From AP-15 sp963747735 (GTDB lineage: Bacteria > Pseudomonadota > Alphaproteobacteria > ATCC43930 > CGMCC-115725): DNA of 64,000 nucleotides. The stretch spans positions 124,001-188,000 of the forward strand of contig CAVVGE010000004.1 in assembly GCA_963747735.1 (NCBI GenBank), read 5' to 3'. Made by a program: the position numbers and the translations under genes. This document shows positions 44,496 to 54,256 of this stretch, in pieces. The notes below the pieces were generated by a model. It made no database searches and was not told where the DNA came from. It saw nothing but the letters and a program-made list of their open reading frames with translations. Position 1 is the first letter of the stretch. Every line of letters starts with the position of its first letter.

Positions 44496-45692
44496 ATGCC
44501 GACCCTGTTTCTCATCGTCTTTGTCGACCTCGTCGGGTTTGGCCTCGTCATCCCGCTCTTGCCGTTTTACGCGGTGCGCTTTGCCGCCTCGCCGCAGCAG
44601 GTGACGTTGCTGGTCGCGACCTATTCGCTGCTGCAGCTGGTGACGGCACCCTTTCTCGGCCGGCTTAGCGACCGGATCGGCCGCCGCCCGGTCTTGGGGT
44701 TCAGCATGGCCGTTTCGGCCGTGGCCTATCTGTGGCTCGGCCATGCCGATGCGTTGTGGATGGTGTTCGCGGCCCGGGCGCTCGCCGGGGCCTGCGCCGG
44801 CAATATCGCGGCCGCGCAAGCCTATATCGCCGACGTCACCACGCCCGAGAACCGGGCCAAAGGCATGGGGCTGATCGGCGCCGCGTTCGGGCTCGGCTTT
44901 ATTATCGGCCCTGCGCTCGGCGGGTTTCTCGCCGGCAACGACCCCGCGACCGCCAATCTCGCGGCGCCGGCCTGGGTCGCGGCGGCGCTGTCGCTGACGG
45001 CGCTGTGCGGCGTCTTCTTCGTCCTGCCCGAGAGCCGGCCGGCCGGGCGGCGCGGGCGGGTCCGGCCCAAGGGCCGCATCGGCGCCGTCCTCGGCGCCTT
45101 GCGCCGGCCGGTATTGTCGCGGCTGATCCTGATCTTTTTTCTGGTGATCCTGGCCTTTGCCGGGATGGAAGCCACCTTTGCCTTGTGGGCGATGCGGCAA
45201 TTTCGCTGGGGACCGGAAGAGGTCGGCTATGTCTTCGCCTATGTCGGCGTGTTGTCGGCGGTGCTGCAAGGCGGGCTGATCGGCCGCCTGACCGCCCGCT
45301 TTGGCGAGGAGCGGCTGTTGCGCAGCGGGCTCGTGCTGATCGGCGGCGGGCTCGTTGTGCTCGCCTTTGCCCGCGGGATACCGGTCCTCGCCGTCGCCGT
45401 CTCGGCGCTGGCGATCGGCATGGGGTTGACCCAGCCGTCGCTGAACAGCCTGATCTCGCGCCGCGCCGGTGCCGAAGAGCAGGGCGAGGTGCTGGGGGTC
45501 GCGCAATCGGTCGGCAGCCTGTCGCGCGTGCTCGGGCCCGCCGCCGCCGGGCTCCTGTTTACCCAATTGGGCCGGGCGAGCCCGTTTTTCTGGGGTGCCG
45601 CACTCGTCGTCGCGGCGTTCGCGGCGGCGCTGGGCCTCGTGCGCAGCCGCCCGCGGGCGGGCCTCGCCGAACCCTCCGGCGGCGGCAAATGA
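44496..45692 (+). CDS. MFS transporter, TetA/DHA1 type
   Basis: A 398-residue transporter with 12 predicted helices. Motif A is GRLSDRIGRRPVLG, and AFGLGFIIGPALGGFLAG is the motif C helix typical of tetracycline-type antiporters. The substrate is unknown. Its stop overlaps the ABC exporter start (ATGA). Confidence 0.87.
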   Translation: MPTLFLIVFVDLVGFGLVIPLLPFYAVRFAASPQQVTLLVATYSLLQLVTAPFLGRLSDRIGRRPVLGFSMAVSAVAYLWLGHADALWMVFAARALAGACAGNIAAAQAYIADVTTPENRAKGMGLIGAAFGLGFIIGPALGGFLAGNDPATANLAAPAWVAAALSLTALCGVFFVLPESRPAGRRGRVRPKGRIGAVLGALRRPVLSRLILIFFLVILAFAGMEATFALWAMRQFRWGPEEVGYVFAYVGVLSAVLQGGLIGRLTARFGEERLLRSGLVLIGGGLVVLAFARGIPVLAVAVSALAIGMGLTQPSLNSLISRRAGAEEQGEVLGVAQSVGSLSRVLGPAAAGLLFTQLGRASPFFWGAALVVAAFAAALGLVRSRPRAGLAEPSGGGK

Positions 45693-47527
45693 GCCCGCGC
45701 GGGCGTCTCGTCATACCCGGCCCGCCGCGGGCAAAAGGGCGCTTCAAGGACGAGCTGCGCGCGCTCGGTTGGCTCGCGCCCTATCTGTGGCCGAAGAGCG
45801 CGCCCGAATTGCGGCTGCGGGTCGTGCTGGCGGTCGCCTTTATGGTCGCCGGCAAGCTCGTCAACATCTCCGTGCCGTTTCTCTACAAGCACGCGGTCGA
45901 TGCCTTGGCGCCGGGCCACGGGCTCATCGTCGTGCCGGTTGCGATCGTCGTCGCTTACGGCCTCGCGCGCCTCATGTCGCAAGGCTTCAACGAGCTGCGC
46001 AACGCCACCTTCGCCAGGGTCAGCCAGCGCGCCGTGCGCGGCATCGCCTTGCTGGCGTTCCGCCACATCCATTCGCTGTCATTGCGCTTTCACCTCGAAC
46101 GCCGCACCGGCGGGCTCACTCGCGCGATCGAGCGCGGCACCGCGGGGATTGATTTCCTGCTGTCGTTCATGCTGTTCAACGTGGTGCCGACCTTGATCGA
46201 GATCGTGCTGGTCTGCGCGATCTTGTGGCGGCTCTTCGATTGGCGCTTTGCGGCGGCGACCTTTGTCACGATCGTCTCTTATATCGTCTTCACCTTTTCG
46301 GTGACCGATTGGCGGGTGCGCTTTCGCCGCGAGATGAACGAGCGCAACAGCGAAGCCAACACCAAGGCCGTCGACGGCATGCTCAATTTCGAGACGGTCA
46401 AATATTTTGCCGCCGAGGCGCATGAGGCCGAACGCTACGACGCGGCGCTGCGCGGCTACGAGCAGGCCGCGGTGCGGAGCGAAACGACGCTCGCCATGCT
46501 CAATCTCGGCCAAGGGGCGATCGTCGCGGCGGGGCTGATCGTGATCATGATGCTGGCGGCGCGCGGTGTCGCCGGCGGGGCGATGACGGTCGGCGATTTC
46601 GTATTGGTCAACGCCTATCTGATGCAGCTCTACATGCCATTGAACTTTCTCGGCATGGTGTACCGCAACATCAAGCAGTCGTTGACCGATCTCGAGCAGA
46701 TGACCGCCCTCCTCAAGGTCGAGCCTGAGATCGTCGACCGGCCGCGAGCGCCGGCGCTGGCGGCGAGCCGAGGGGAGATCGTCTTCCGTCATGTCGATTT
46801 CCGCTACGACCCGCTGCGGTCGATCCTGCGCGATGTCGATTTCCGGGCTCCGGCGGGCGCCACGGTCGCGATCGTCGGCCCCTCCGGCGCCGGCAAATCG
46901 ACCATCGCCCGCCTCGCCTTCCGGTTTTGGGATGTCGATGCGGGGGCGATCGAGATCGACGGCGAGGACATCCGCGACGTCACGCAAGAGAGCCTGCGCC
47001 GGGCGATCGGCGTCGTGCCGCAGGACACCGTGCTGTTCAACGACACGATCCTCTACAACATCGCCTATGGCCGGCCGGGGGCCGAACGTGCGGCGATCGA
47101 GGAGGCGGCCCGGCGCGCCCATATCCACGATTTTGTCGTCGGGCTTCCCGACGGCTACGACACGATGGTCGGCGAGCGCGGCCTCAAGCTATCGGGCGGC
47201 GAAAAGCAGCGCGTCGCGATCGCGCGGGTGATCCTGAAGGCGCCGAAGATTCTGATCTGCGACGAGGCCACCTCGGCGCTCGACACCAGGACCGAGCGCG
47301 AGATCCAGGCGAGCCTCGCCGAGATCGCCGCGGGCCGCACCACCCTCGTCATCGCCCACCGGCTCTCGACGATCGTCGACGCCGACGAGATCCTGGTGCT
47401 CGAAGGGGGCTCGATCGTCGAGCGCGGCCATCATGCCGAGCTGCTGCGGCAGCGCGGCGTTTACGCCACGATGTGGGCACGCCAGCAGGAGGCCGCATGG
47501 CGCGAGGCGGCGCTGGCCGCAGAGTGA
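45689..47527 (+). CDS. ABC exporter of the Atm1/HMT1 type
   Basis: A 612-residue half-transporter: six membrane helices in residues about 45-330, then an ATPase domain with Walker A (GPSGAGKSTIARL), the signature LSGGEKQRVAIAR, Walker B (ILICDEATSALD) and the switch His (VIAHRLSTI). The NERNSEANTKAVDGMLNFE and VKYFAAE blocks are characteristic of Atm1-like transporters that export glutathione-linked sulfur or metal compounds. It is coupled to the MFS gene upstream. Confidence 0.88.
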   Translation: MSPRGRLVIPGPPRAKGRFKDELRALGWLAPYLWPKSAPELRLRVVLAVAFMVAGKLVNISVPFLYKHAVDALAPGHGLIVVPVAIVVAYGLARLMSQGFNELRNATFARVSQRAVRGIALLAFRHIHSLSLRFHLERRTGGLTRAIERGTAGIDFLLSFMLFNVVPTLIEIVLVCAILWRLFDWRFAAATFVTIVSYIVFTFSVTDWRVRFRREMNERNSEANTKAVDGMLNFETVKYFAAEAHEAERYDAALRGYEQAAVRSETTLAMLNLGQGAIVAAGLIVIMMLAARGVAGGAMTVGDFVLVNAYLMQLYMPLNFLGMVYRNIKQSLTDLEQMTALLKVEPEIVDRPRAPALAASRGEIVFRHVDFRYDPLRSILRDVDFRAPAGATVAIVGPSGAGKSTIARLAFRFWDVDAGAIEIDGEDIRDVTQESLRRAIGVVPQDTVLFNDTILYNIAYGRPGAERAAIEEAARRAHIHDFVVGLPDGYDTMVGERGLKLSGGEKQRVAIARVILKAPKILICDEATSALDTRTEREIQASLAEIAAGRTTLVIAHRLSTIVDADEILVLEGGSIVERGHHAELLRQRGVYATMWARQQEAAWREAALAAE

Positions 47528-47540
47528 TGCGGGAGGTCCG

Positions 47541-48578
47541 ATGCGTGCGCCGCCGGCACCGCGACGGCCCGTATTTCCCGATGCGAGACGCGTGACGCAA
47601 CCGTCCCTGCCGGACCGCCTGCGCAGCGGCGATCGGCGGGCGCTCGCTCGAGCGATCACCCTTGTCGAATCGTCCCGACCCGATGATCGCGCCGAAGCCG
47701 AGGCGCTGATCGACGCAATCCTGCCGAAAACCGGGAACAGCGTGCGCATCGGCATATCAGGCCCGCCGGGCGCCGGAAAATCGACCCTGATCGAGCGCTT
47801 CGGGCTCGACGGCATCGGTCGCGGTCACCGGGTCGCGGTGTTGGCGGTCGATCCCGCCGCCAAGCGCGGCGGTGGTGCCATCCTCGCCGACAAGACGCGG
47901 ATGGCCGAGCTCGGGCGCCGGCCCGAAGCCTTTATCCGACCGTCCTCGGCCAGCGGCGGCAGCGGCGGGGTTGCCCGGCGCACGCGCGAGGCGATCCTCT
48001 TATGCGAAGCCGCCGGGTTCGACGCGGTCGTCGTGGAGACGGTCGGCGCCGGCCAGGGCGAAACCGCCGCCGCCGATTTGACCGACGTGTTTGTCCTGGT
48101 GCTGCCGCCCGCCGCCGGCGACGAATTGCAGGGGCTGAAGCGCGGCATCTTCGAGCTCGCCGACCTCGTCCTCGTCAACAAGGCCGACGGCGAGCTTTTG
48201 GCCGCGGCGCAGCGCACCGCCGCCGACTACGCCAGCGCATTGCGTCTCGTCCGACCCTCCGGCCCGGAATGGGAGGTCCCGGTGCGCGCCGTCTCGGCGC
48301 TCGAAGGCACCGGCATCGCCGAAATCTGGGAGGATGTCGCGTCGTTTTGCGCCGCCCGCAAAGCCTCCGGCGGCTGGGCCGAACGGCGCCGCGAGCAGGC
48401 GCGCGCCGCGCTGTGGGCGGAAATCGACGGAACCTTGCTCGAAGGTTTCCGCGCCGCCCCGGCCATCGCCGCTCGCCTTCCCGAAATCGAAGCCGCGGTC
48501 TGCGCCGGCAGCCTCTCCCCGACCGCCGCCGCGCGCACCCTCCTTGCCGCCTTTTCCGGCGCCGCCGAATGCGGCTGA
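47541..48578 (+). CDS. meaB: MeaB/ArgK-type G-protein chaperone
   Basis: A 345-residue GTPase of the G3E class. P-loop GISGPPGAGKSTLIERFG, switch region VDPAAKRGGGAILADKTRM, VVVETVGAGQGETAAADL and VLVNKADGE are all present. MeaB loads and protects cobalamin-dependent mutases such as methylmalonyl-CoA mutase. No mutase gene lies in the window. GGGAGG just before ATG 47541 fixes the start, 13 nt after the ABC exporter stop. Confidence 0.88.
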   Translation: MRAPPAPRRPVFPDARRVTQPSLPDRLRSGDRRALARAITLVESSRPDDRAEAEALIDAILPKTGNSVRIGISGPPGAGKSTLIERFGLDGIGRGHRVAVLAVDPAAKRGGGAILADKTRMAELGRRPEAFIRPSSASGGSGGVARRTREAILLCEAAGFDAVVVETVGAGQGETAAADLTDVFVLVLPPAAGDELQGLKRGIFELADLVLVNKADGELLAAAQRTAADYASALRLVRPSGPEWEVPVRAVSALEGTGIAEIWEDVASFCAARKASGGWAERRREQARAALWAEIDGTLLEGFRAAPAIAARLPEIEAAVCAGSLSPTAAARTLLAAFSGAAECG

Positions 48579-48610
48579 TTCTGCGCGGGCAGAAAACCGC
48601 CTTTTGGGCG

Positions 48611-49117
48611 TCAGGCGAAGCCGAGGGCGCCGGCGAGGCCGCCGGCGGCGAGCAGCCAGAGCGGGCTGATGCGGGTGGCGAGCATCAGCACGAGGGCGGC
48701 GAGGGTGACGAGGGCGGTGCGCCAGTCCCGGTCGGCGGCGCGGGCCATGACCGAGCCGCCGGCGACGACGAGACCGATCGTCAGCGGCACCAGGCCGCTG
48801 CGCACCATCGTTTGCCAGGGCGAAAGGCGAAAGCGGTCCCATAGCCGATAGGCGCCGCAGGTAACGGCGCAGGACGGGGCGAAAATCGCCACCGCGCTCG
48901 CGACCGCGCCGCCGATGCCGCCGACCTTCCAGCCGATAAAGCCCATCATCAGGATCATGTTCGGGCCAGGGATCGCCTGCACCAGACCGAAATATTCGGC
49001 AAATTCGCGGTCGCTGAGCCAGCCATGCGTGGTCACGACAAAATTGTGGATGTCGCCGAGGACCGAGGGCACGCCGCCAAAGCTGATCAGCGACAGGAGC
49101 GCCAGATGCGCGCTCAA
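48611..49117 (-). CDS. Chromate transporter, second half (ChrA)
   Basis: A 168-residue membrane protein. The family blocks FGGVPSVLGDIHNFVVTTHG and VQAIPGPNMILMMGFIGWK are visible. Together with the upstream half it would form a six- to twelve-helix anion transporter. The TTG at 49117 overlaps the stop of the first half; homology seems to extend a few codons further upstream, where an in-frame stop blocks any longer start. Confidence 0.8.
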   Translation of the reverse strand: MSAHLALLSLISFGGVPSVLGDIHNFVVTTHGWLSDREFAEYFGLVQAIPGPNMILMMGFIGWKVGGIGGAVASAVAIFAPSCAVTCGAYRLWDRFRLSPWQTMVRSGLVPLTIGLVVAGGSVMARAADRDWRTALVTLAALVLMLATRISPLWLLAAGGLAGALGFA

Positions 49118-49707
49118 GGCGAAGGAGGCGAGCAGCAGCGATCATCGCGTGCTGCGGGACGGCTGAAAGCCGCGGCGGCGATGCTGAGCGGCGCCAGCCC
49201 GGCGAGAACGACGAAGAGCGGCAGGTGCCCGAAGACAATGCCGCAAAAAGCGAGCGCGGCAAAGGCGAGCTCCGCCGGGCGGCGGCGCCGGGTCGAGAAC
49301 AGCTTGATGCCGGTCGCGATGACGAGCCCCGCGGCGGCGGCCGAAACCCCGCCCAGGAGGTTTGCGAGGACCCCGATCCCGGCATAGCGCAGGTAGAGCA
49401 CGCCGAGCGCCAGCCCGACCGTCCACGGCACGACAAGATAGCCCGAGAGGGCGGCGAGCGCCCCCCAGCGCCCGCGGAGCTTGGTTCCGATGCACACCGT
49501 CAGGCCGGCGATGTTGGGACCGGGCATCAATTGACAAAAGCTCAACATCTCGGCGAATTCGCTCTCGCCGAGCCAGCGCCGGCGCTCGACGACGAGCCGG
49601 CGCAGCCAGACGAGGCCGCCGCCGAACGCGCCGAGCCCGACCTGCAGAAAACCGAAAAAGAGGGCGCTAAGCGCAACCCGGTCTTCGGAAATGGCCGGTG
49701 CCGGCAT
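49114..49707 (-). CDS. Chromate transporter, first half (ChrA)
   Basis: A 197-residue membrane protein with the matching blocks GLGAFGGGLVWLRRLVVERR and FCQLMPGPNIAGLTVCIGTK. Short, paired CHR-domain genes of this kind export chromate or related oxyanions as a heterodimer. The last residues (CCSPPSP) come from the overlap with the second half. Confidence 0.82.
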   Translation of the reverse strand: MPAPAISEDRVALSALFFGFLQVGLGAFGGGLVWLRRLVVERRRWLGESEFAEMLSFCQLMPGPNIAGLTVCIGTKLRGRWGALAALSGYLVVPWTVGLALGVLYLRYAGIGVLANLLGGVSAAAAGLVIATGIKLFSTRRRRPAELAFAALAFCGIVFGHLPLFVVLAGLAPLSIAAAAFSRPAARDDRCCSPPSP

Positions 49708-49884
49708 CGGCCTCCCCTTGTTCCAGCCGCGCCATCCTACCCGACGCGCAACCGAGCGAGGCTGCCGTATTGCCGCCGGTCGGCGGATTCGTTAACAATT
49801 GCCGCACGGGGCAGGGCAGACGCCCCGTCAGACGGCCGTTCCGTCCAAGCGCTGCACCCTTTGCGATGCAAGGAGTGCCGGACG

Positions 49885-50787
49885 GTGAAAAGACAAAGCC
49901 GCTTTTGCGAAATGGGCGCCGTGTTGGCGCTGGCGCTCGGCCTCTCCTCTTCGGCCGGCGCGGCCGAGAACGATTGGCAGGGGCAGGTAGCACAGGCGCT
50001 CGGCAAGGCGGGCACACAAATGGCGGGAGGGGTCTACCGTGTCGCCCTGCCCCGCACCGATATCAAGGCGACCCTCGACGGGGTCGCGCTAAAGCCGGGC
50101 TTTGCGCTCGGCGGCTGGCTCGCTTTCGAGAAGGCCGGCAGCGAGGGCATGGTCATGGGCGATCTGGTGCTGACGATGGACGAGGTCGGCCCGGTCACAA
50201 AAAAGCTCGTCGACAGCGGCATCGACATGACCGCGCTGCACAACCACCTGTTGCGCAACCAGCCCTTTACGATGTTTCTGCATGTCATGGGCCGCGGCGA
50301 TCCGGCGGCGCTCGCGGAGAAGCTCCACGACGCGGTGGCGGCGAGCGCCACCCCGCTCAGCGCGGCGGCAGGACCAGCCGTGGCGCCGCCGCCGATCGAC
50401 CTCGACACCGCGGCGATCGACACGGCGCTCGGCGCCAAAGGCAGAAACAATGGCGGCGTCTACGCCTTCGGAATCCCGCGCGCCGAGACGATCAAGGAAG
50501 CGGGCATGGTGGTGCCGCCGGCGATGGGCACCGCGATCGGCATAAATTTCCAGCCGGCCGGCGGCGGCAAGGCGGCGATCACCGGCGACTTCGTGCTGCT
50601 CGCCAAGGAGGTGAGCCCGGTGGCAAAAGCGCTGCGCGATCATGGGATCGAAGTCACCGCGTTGCACAATCACATGCTCGACGATGAGCCGCGCCTCTAT
50701 TTCATGCATTTCTGGGCCAATTCCGACGCCGTCCAGCTGGCGCAAGGGCTGAGGGCGGCGTTGGACCAGGTCAACGTCAAACGCTGA
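49885..50787 (+). CDS. DUF1259 (LppY/LpqO-like) secreted protein, two repeats
   Basis: A 300-residue protein with a signal peptide (RFCEMGAVLALALGLSSSAG) and two DUF1259 units: the first contains DMTALHNHLLRNQPFTMFLH, the second VTALHNHMLDDEPRLYFMHF. The repeated His residues could bind metal. The biological role is unknown. I start at GTG 49885, where AGGAG lies about 9 nt upstream and the basic n-region KRQSR is included. The beta-propeller gene follows after 20 nt. Confidence 0.82.
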   Translation: MKRQSRFCEMGAVLALALGLSSSAGAAENDWQGQVAQALGKAGTQMAGGVYRVALPRTDIKATLDGVALKPGFALGGWLAFEKAGSEGMVMGDLVLTMDEVGPVTKKLVDSGIDMTALHNHLLRNQPFTMFLHVMGRGDPAALAEKLHDAVAASATPLSAAAGPAVAPPPIDLDTAAIDTALGAKGRNNGGVYAFGIPRAETIKEAGMVVPPAMGTAIGINFQPAGGGKAAITGDFVLLAKEVSPVAKALRDHGIEVTALHNHMLDDEPRLYFMHFWANSDAVQLAQGLRAALDQVNVKR

Positions 50788-50807
50788 GCGGCGAAAAAGG
50801 GCGGGTC

Positions 50808-51791
50808 ATGCGTTTTGCGGCTGCATTGGCGCTGGGCCTGCTGACGATCGCGAATTCGGCGCGCGCCGACCCGCCCTTGCGGCTCGAGGCCCGGCTGGCG
50901 CTTCCCGGCGTCAAGGGCCGCATCGACCATATGGCCGTCGATGTCGCGCGCAAGCGGCTCTATGTCGCCGAGCTCGGCAACGACTCGCTCGATGTGGTCG
51001 ATCTCGCCGCCGGCGGGCAGATGCGGCGCATGGACGGGCTCGCCGAGCCGCAAGGTGTCGGCTATGCGGCCGCTGGCGATCTCCTCGCGGTCGCCGATGC
51101 CGGCGACGGGCGGGTGCGGTTCTTCCATGGCGCGGACCTGGCGCCGGCCGGCGCTGTGGCGCTCGGCAGCGACGCCGACGACATTCGCATCGACCCGCGC
51201 ACCGGCAACATCGTCGTCGGATACGGCAGCGGTGGGCTCGCCGTCATCGATCCGCGCACGCGCTCGAAGATCGGCGATATCAGGCTCCCTGCGCATCCGG
51301 AAGGATTTGCGATCGATGGCGCGAGCGGCCGGGCTTTTGTCAACCTGCCCGACGCCCAAGAGATCGCGGTGGCCGGGCTGACCACCGGCAAGACGACCGC
51401 ACGCTGGGCCACGCCGGGATTGCGCGCGAATTTCCCGATGGTGCTCGGTCCCTCCGGCAGGGTGCTCGCCGTCGTCTTTCGCGGGCCGCCGACGCTGGCC
51501 TTGCTCGATCCCGGGACCGGCGTCGTTACCCTCAGGCTCGACACCTGCGGCGATGCCGACGATCTCTATTTCGATGCGGCGCGCCGGCGGATCTATGTCA
51601 GCTGCGGCTCCGGTGCGGTCGATGTGTTCGAGGCGGCCGGCGCCGGCTATCGATCGCTGGGTCGTGTCGCGACCGCGCCGGGGGCGCGCACGTCGCTGTT
51701 CGTGCCCGAGCTCGACCGGCTCTATGTGGCCGCCCGCGCCGGCCTCTTGGAATCGGCCGCTGCCATCCTGGTGTTCCGCCCGATGCCGTAA
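50808..51791 (+). CDS. Secreted YncE-like beta-propeller protein
   Basis: A 327-residue protein with a signal peptide (RFAAALALGLLTIANSARAD) and repeated propeller blades of the YVAELGNDSLDVVDLAAGG, VVGYGSGGLAVIDPRTRSK, VSCGSGAVDVFEA type. Such proteins are periplasmic and bind partners or small molecules. It probably shares an operon with the DUF1259 gene. Confidence 0.82.
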   Translation: MRFAAALALGLLTIANSARADPPLRLEARLALPGVKGRIDHMAVDVARKRLYVAELGNDSLDVVDLAAGGQMRRMDGLAEPQGVGYAAAGDLLAVADAGDGRVRFFHGADLAPAGAVALGSDADDIRIDPRTGNIVVGYGSGGLAVIDPRTRSKIGDIRLPAHPEGFAIDGASGRAFVNLPDAQEIAVAGLTTGKTTARWATPGLRANFPMVLGPSGRVLAVVFRGPPTLALLDPGTGVVTLRLDTCGDADDLYFDAARRRIYVSCGSGAVDVFEAAGAGYRSLGRVATAPGARTSLFVPELDRLYVAARAGLLESAAAILVFRPMP

Positions 51792-51794
51792 GGA

Positions 51795-53207
51795 TCAAAA
51801 ATCGACGGTGACGCGGACCCCGAAGATCAGGGCGTTTTTGAGCGGCGCCGGGCTTTCGGTCGAGGGGATCCCGGCGCCGGGGTTGACGACATATTGCAAA
51901 TCCGGCTGCAGCTCGAGCCACGGGGTGAGCCGGGCGCGGTAGGTGGCTTCGAGGATCGTCTCGCCCGGGCTGACCGGCGTGCCAAAACCGGTGAAAAAGA
52001 TCGCATTTTCGCCGAGATGCACGGCCGCGGCGCCGATCCCGACATGGCTCACGGCGAAGCCGGCCTCATCATGCGACCGGCCCGCGACCAGCCCTTTCCA
52101 GCTGATCCCGCCGCCGACATAAAGATCGGCCAGGTTGCGGTCCTGGGGTGCCTGCATCACCCGGACGAAGAGGCCGACGCCTTGCGCTTCGGTGTTCGGC
52201 TTTTTCCATATCATCTGGTCGATGACCGCATAGAAACCATGGTCGCCGGCGTGAAGCTGCGGCTCGCCGGTGCTGGCGGGATCGGCGAGCGACAGGCCGG
52301 TGGTGTCCCGAAGCGGGTCGAGAAAGGCGCCGCTCGCGTACCAGGCGCCGATTTTGTAGGTGCCGGGCTGGCCGTATCGGGCCAGAATTTCAGGTGAATA
52401 CCAGAGCTCGGCAAAGCCGATCGCATGGTCGACGAGCCGGAAGGCGGTGCCGTGCCGGTCGCGCAGCTGCGGATCCCCGGCGCCGGGCGGGGCCGGGTCG
52501 GCGGTATAAACGGCGCCGATCAGGGTCAGTTCGCCGGTCGGCTGATAGAGCGCCCGCGCAAAGGGGGCGGCGAGCGGATAGCTCGGCCCGCCCGACGGCA
52601 GGTCGAGCGCCAGGAGCGGGGGGAGGCCAAAGGCCGAATTGAGAAACAGCGCGCCGTATTGCGTCAGCATCAGCTCCTCGTCGACGCCCTCCTGGCCGAG
52701 CCGCAGCGAGAGCTTGCCGCCGAGCAGCTTTTGCTCGAACCACAGGTCGAACAGCTTGGCGCTCGCGGTGGCTTCGATGCTGCTGATCGTCTGCAAGGCG
52801 CCGACGCGCAGCGGGGTCGGCCCGACGCCGTGGATCTGAAAGGCGCTGGCCGAAAGGCTGGCGTTCGGCCAATGGATCGCCTTCTCCAAATCGACCGCGA
52901 CGCTCAGGGTCAAGAGCCCGTCATAAGCGCCGCCGCGGCTGAGCCCGCCCGTGGCGTTGCCCCACAGCTCGCTTTGCTCCTGCAAGCCGATGGTGAGGCC
53001 GGATTGCTCGAGGCGGGTGCGCAGCCCGCCCCAATCTCCGGACAATGTGCCCCGTTCCCAGAGGCCGGCGGCGCCGGTCGCGGTCTGGGCCCAGGCGATA
53101 GCGGGGCCGCTGAGCACTGTCAGGGTGAGCCCGGCGAATATCGCCCGGCGCCATCCATGCCCGGCGCAATCCCATGCCGGGCGCGATCCATGTCCTGCGC
53201 TCGGCAC
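51795..53207 (-). CDS. OprB-type carbohydrate porin
   Basis: A protein of about 470 residues: signal peptide (AIFAGLTLTVLSGPAIAWAQ), then the OprB signature GTLSGDWGGLRTRLEQSG and a barrel ending in GVRVTVDF. It would let sugars or other small solutes through the outer membrane. No ATG is available; GTG 53207 is my best start, 9 nt after the HoxN stop, but there is no clear Shine-Dalgarno. It may be transcribed with hoxN. Confidence 0.75.
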   Translation of the reverse strand: MPSAGHGSRPAWDCAGHGWRRAIFAGLTLTVLSGPAIAWAQTATGAAGLWERGTLSGDWGGLRTRLEQSGLTIGLQEQSELWGNATGGLSRGGAYDGLLTLSVAVDLEKAIHWPNASLSASAFQIHGVGPTPLRVGALQTISSIEATASAKLFDLWFEQKLLGGKLSLRLGQEGVDEELMLTQYGALFLNSAFGLPPLLALDLPSGGPSYPLAAPFARALYQPTGELTLIGAVYTADPAPPGAGDPQLRDRHGTAFRLVDHAIGFAELWYSPEILARYGQPGTYKIGAWYASGAFLDPLRDTTGLSLADPASTGEPQLHAGDHGFYAVIDQMIWKKPNTEAQGVGLFVRVMQAPQDRNLADLYVGGGISWKGLVAGRSHDEAGFAVSHVGIGAAAVHLGENAIFFTGFGTPVSPGETILEATYRARLTPWLELQPDLQYVVNPGAGIPSTESPAPLKNALIFGVRVTVDF

Positions 53208-53215
53208 GCAGCGGA

Positions 53216-54256
53216 TTACCCGGCCGGGAGATTGTCGTAGCCCTTGGCTCGATAGATGGTCGTCGAGACGAGCCAGCTCGCGACGAACACGCCGACGACA
53301 GCCAGCCCGAAATTGGTCAGGTCGTCGTTCAGGCTGCCGACGACGCTCCAAAACCCCCCCGAGAGGCCGAGCTTGTCGCCGATCAGACCGAGCGCCTCGA
53401 CACCGCCGATAAACACCGCGACGACCACCGACGCGGCGGTGATGGTGAGGTTGTACCAGAGCTTGCGGATCGGGTTGACAAAGGCCCAGCCATAGGCGCC
53501 GACCATCAGCGCGCTGTCGGTCGTATCGACCAGCGACATGCCGGCGGTAAACAGCGCCGGGAACACCAGGATGCTCCACACCGACATGCCGCGCGCCGCC
53601 TCGCTGGCGGAGATTCCGAGCAGCCCGATCTCGGTCGCGGTGTCGAAACCGAGGCCGAACAAAAGACCGATCGGATACATGTGCCAAGAGCGGCCCACCA
53701 GCCGGAGCACCGGCCGGAATATGCGGGCGAGGAGCCCGCGTGCGGCGAGCAGCGCCTCCAGATCCTGGCTGGCGACCCGTCCGCCGCGGCGGGCGCTGCA
53801 GAAGGCCGCCCAGATGCCTTTCAGGATCAGCAGGTTCGCCACCCCGATGACGAGCAGGAACAACGCCGAGACGGCGGTGCCGATCGTGCCGCCGAGCCCT
53901 TGGAAAGCGCTGAGCCGGCCTTGCATCGCGGCAGCGGTCGCCGCGATCGCGAGCGAGGCGAGGACAACGATCGTCGAGTGCCCGAGCGAAAAAAAGAAAC
54001 CGGCCGAAAACGGGTGCTTCCCCTCCTGCATCAGCTTGCGCACGACATTGTCGATGGCGGCGATGTGATCGGCGTCGACGGCGTGCCGCAGCCCGAACAG
54101 ATAGGCGAGGAAGGCGGTCCCGATCAGCGTCGGCCGCGCCGAAAAGATAGTCCAGGCCCACGCCCAGGCGGCGAGATTGGCAGCAACCAGAAAGCCGTAT
54201 GCCGCCGCCACCTTGGCTTTGGCATGCGCCGACCGGTCGTCGAACGGGTTGGGCAT
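53216..54256 (-). CDS. HoxN/NixA-family nickel/cobalt transporter
   Basis: A 346-residue inner-membrane metal permease. The diagnostic motif HAVDADHIAAIDN (His-x4-Asp-His) is in the second helix, with SLGHSTIVV, LGFDTATEIGLL and SLVDTTDSALM as further signature blocks. It imports Ni2+ or Co2+. A cobalamin riboswitch and a decayed cbtB lie just upstream on the same strand, so cobalt is the more likely substrate and the gene may be repressed by cobalamin. Confidence 0.9.
   Translation of the reverse strand: MPNPFDDRSAHAKAKVAAAYGFLVAANLAAWAWAWTIFSARPTLIGTAFLAYLFGLRHAVDADHIAAIDNVVRKLMQEGKHPFSAGFFFSLGHSTIVVLASLAIAATAAAMQGRLSAFQGLGGTIGTAVSALFLLVIGVANLLILKGIWAAFCSARRGGRVASQDLEALLAARGLLARIFRPVLRLVGRSWHMYPIGLLFGLGFDTATEIGLLGISASEAARGMSVWSILVFPALFTAGMSLVDTTDSALMVGAYGWAFVNPIRKLWYNLTITAASVVVAVFIGGVEALGLIGDKLGLSGGFWSVVGSLNDDLTNFGLAVVGVFVASWLVSTTIYRAKGYDNLPAG

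Noticed and set aside
44732..45688. Extension of the ABC exporter frame upstream of 45689
   Set aside because: It is the MFS transporter gene in another frame; family homology starts at ATG 45689.
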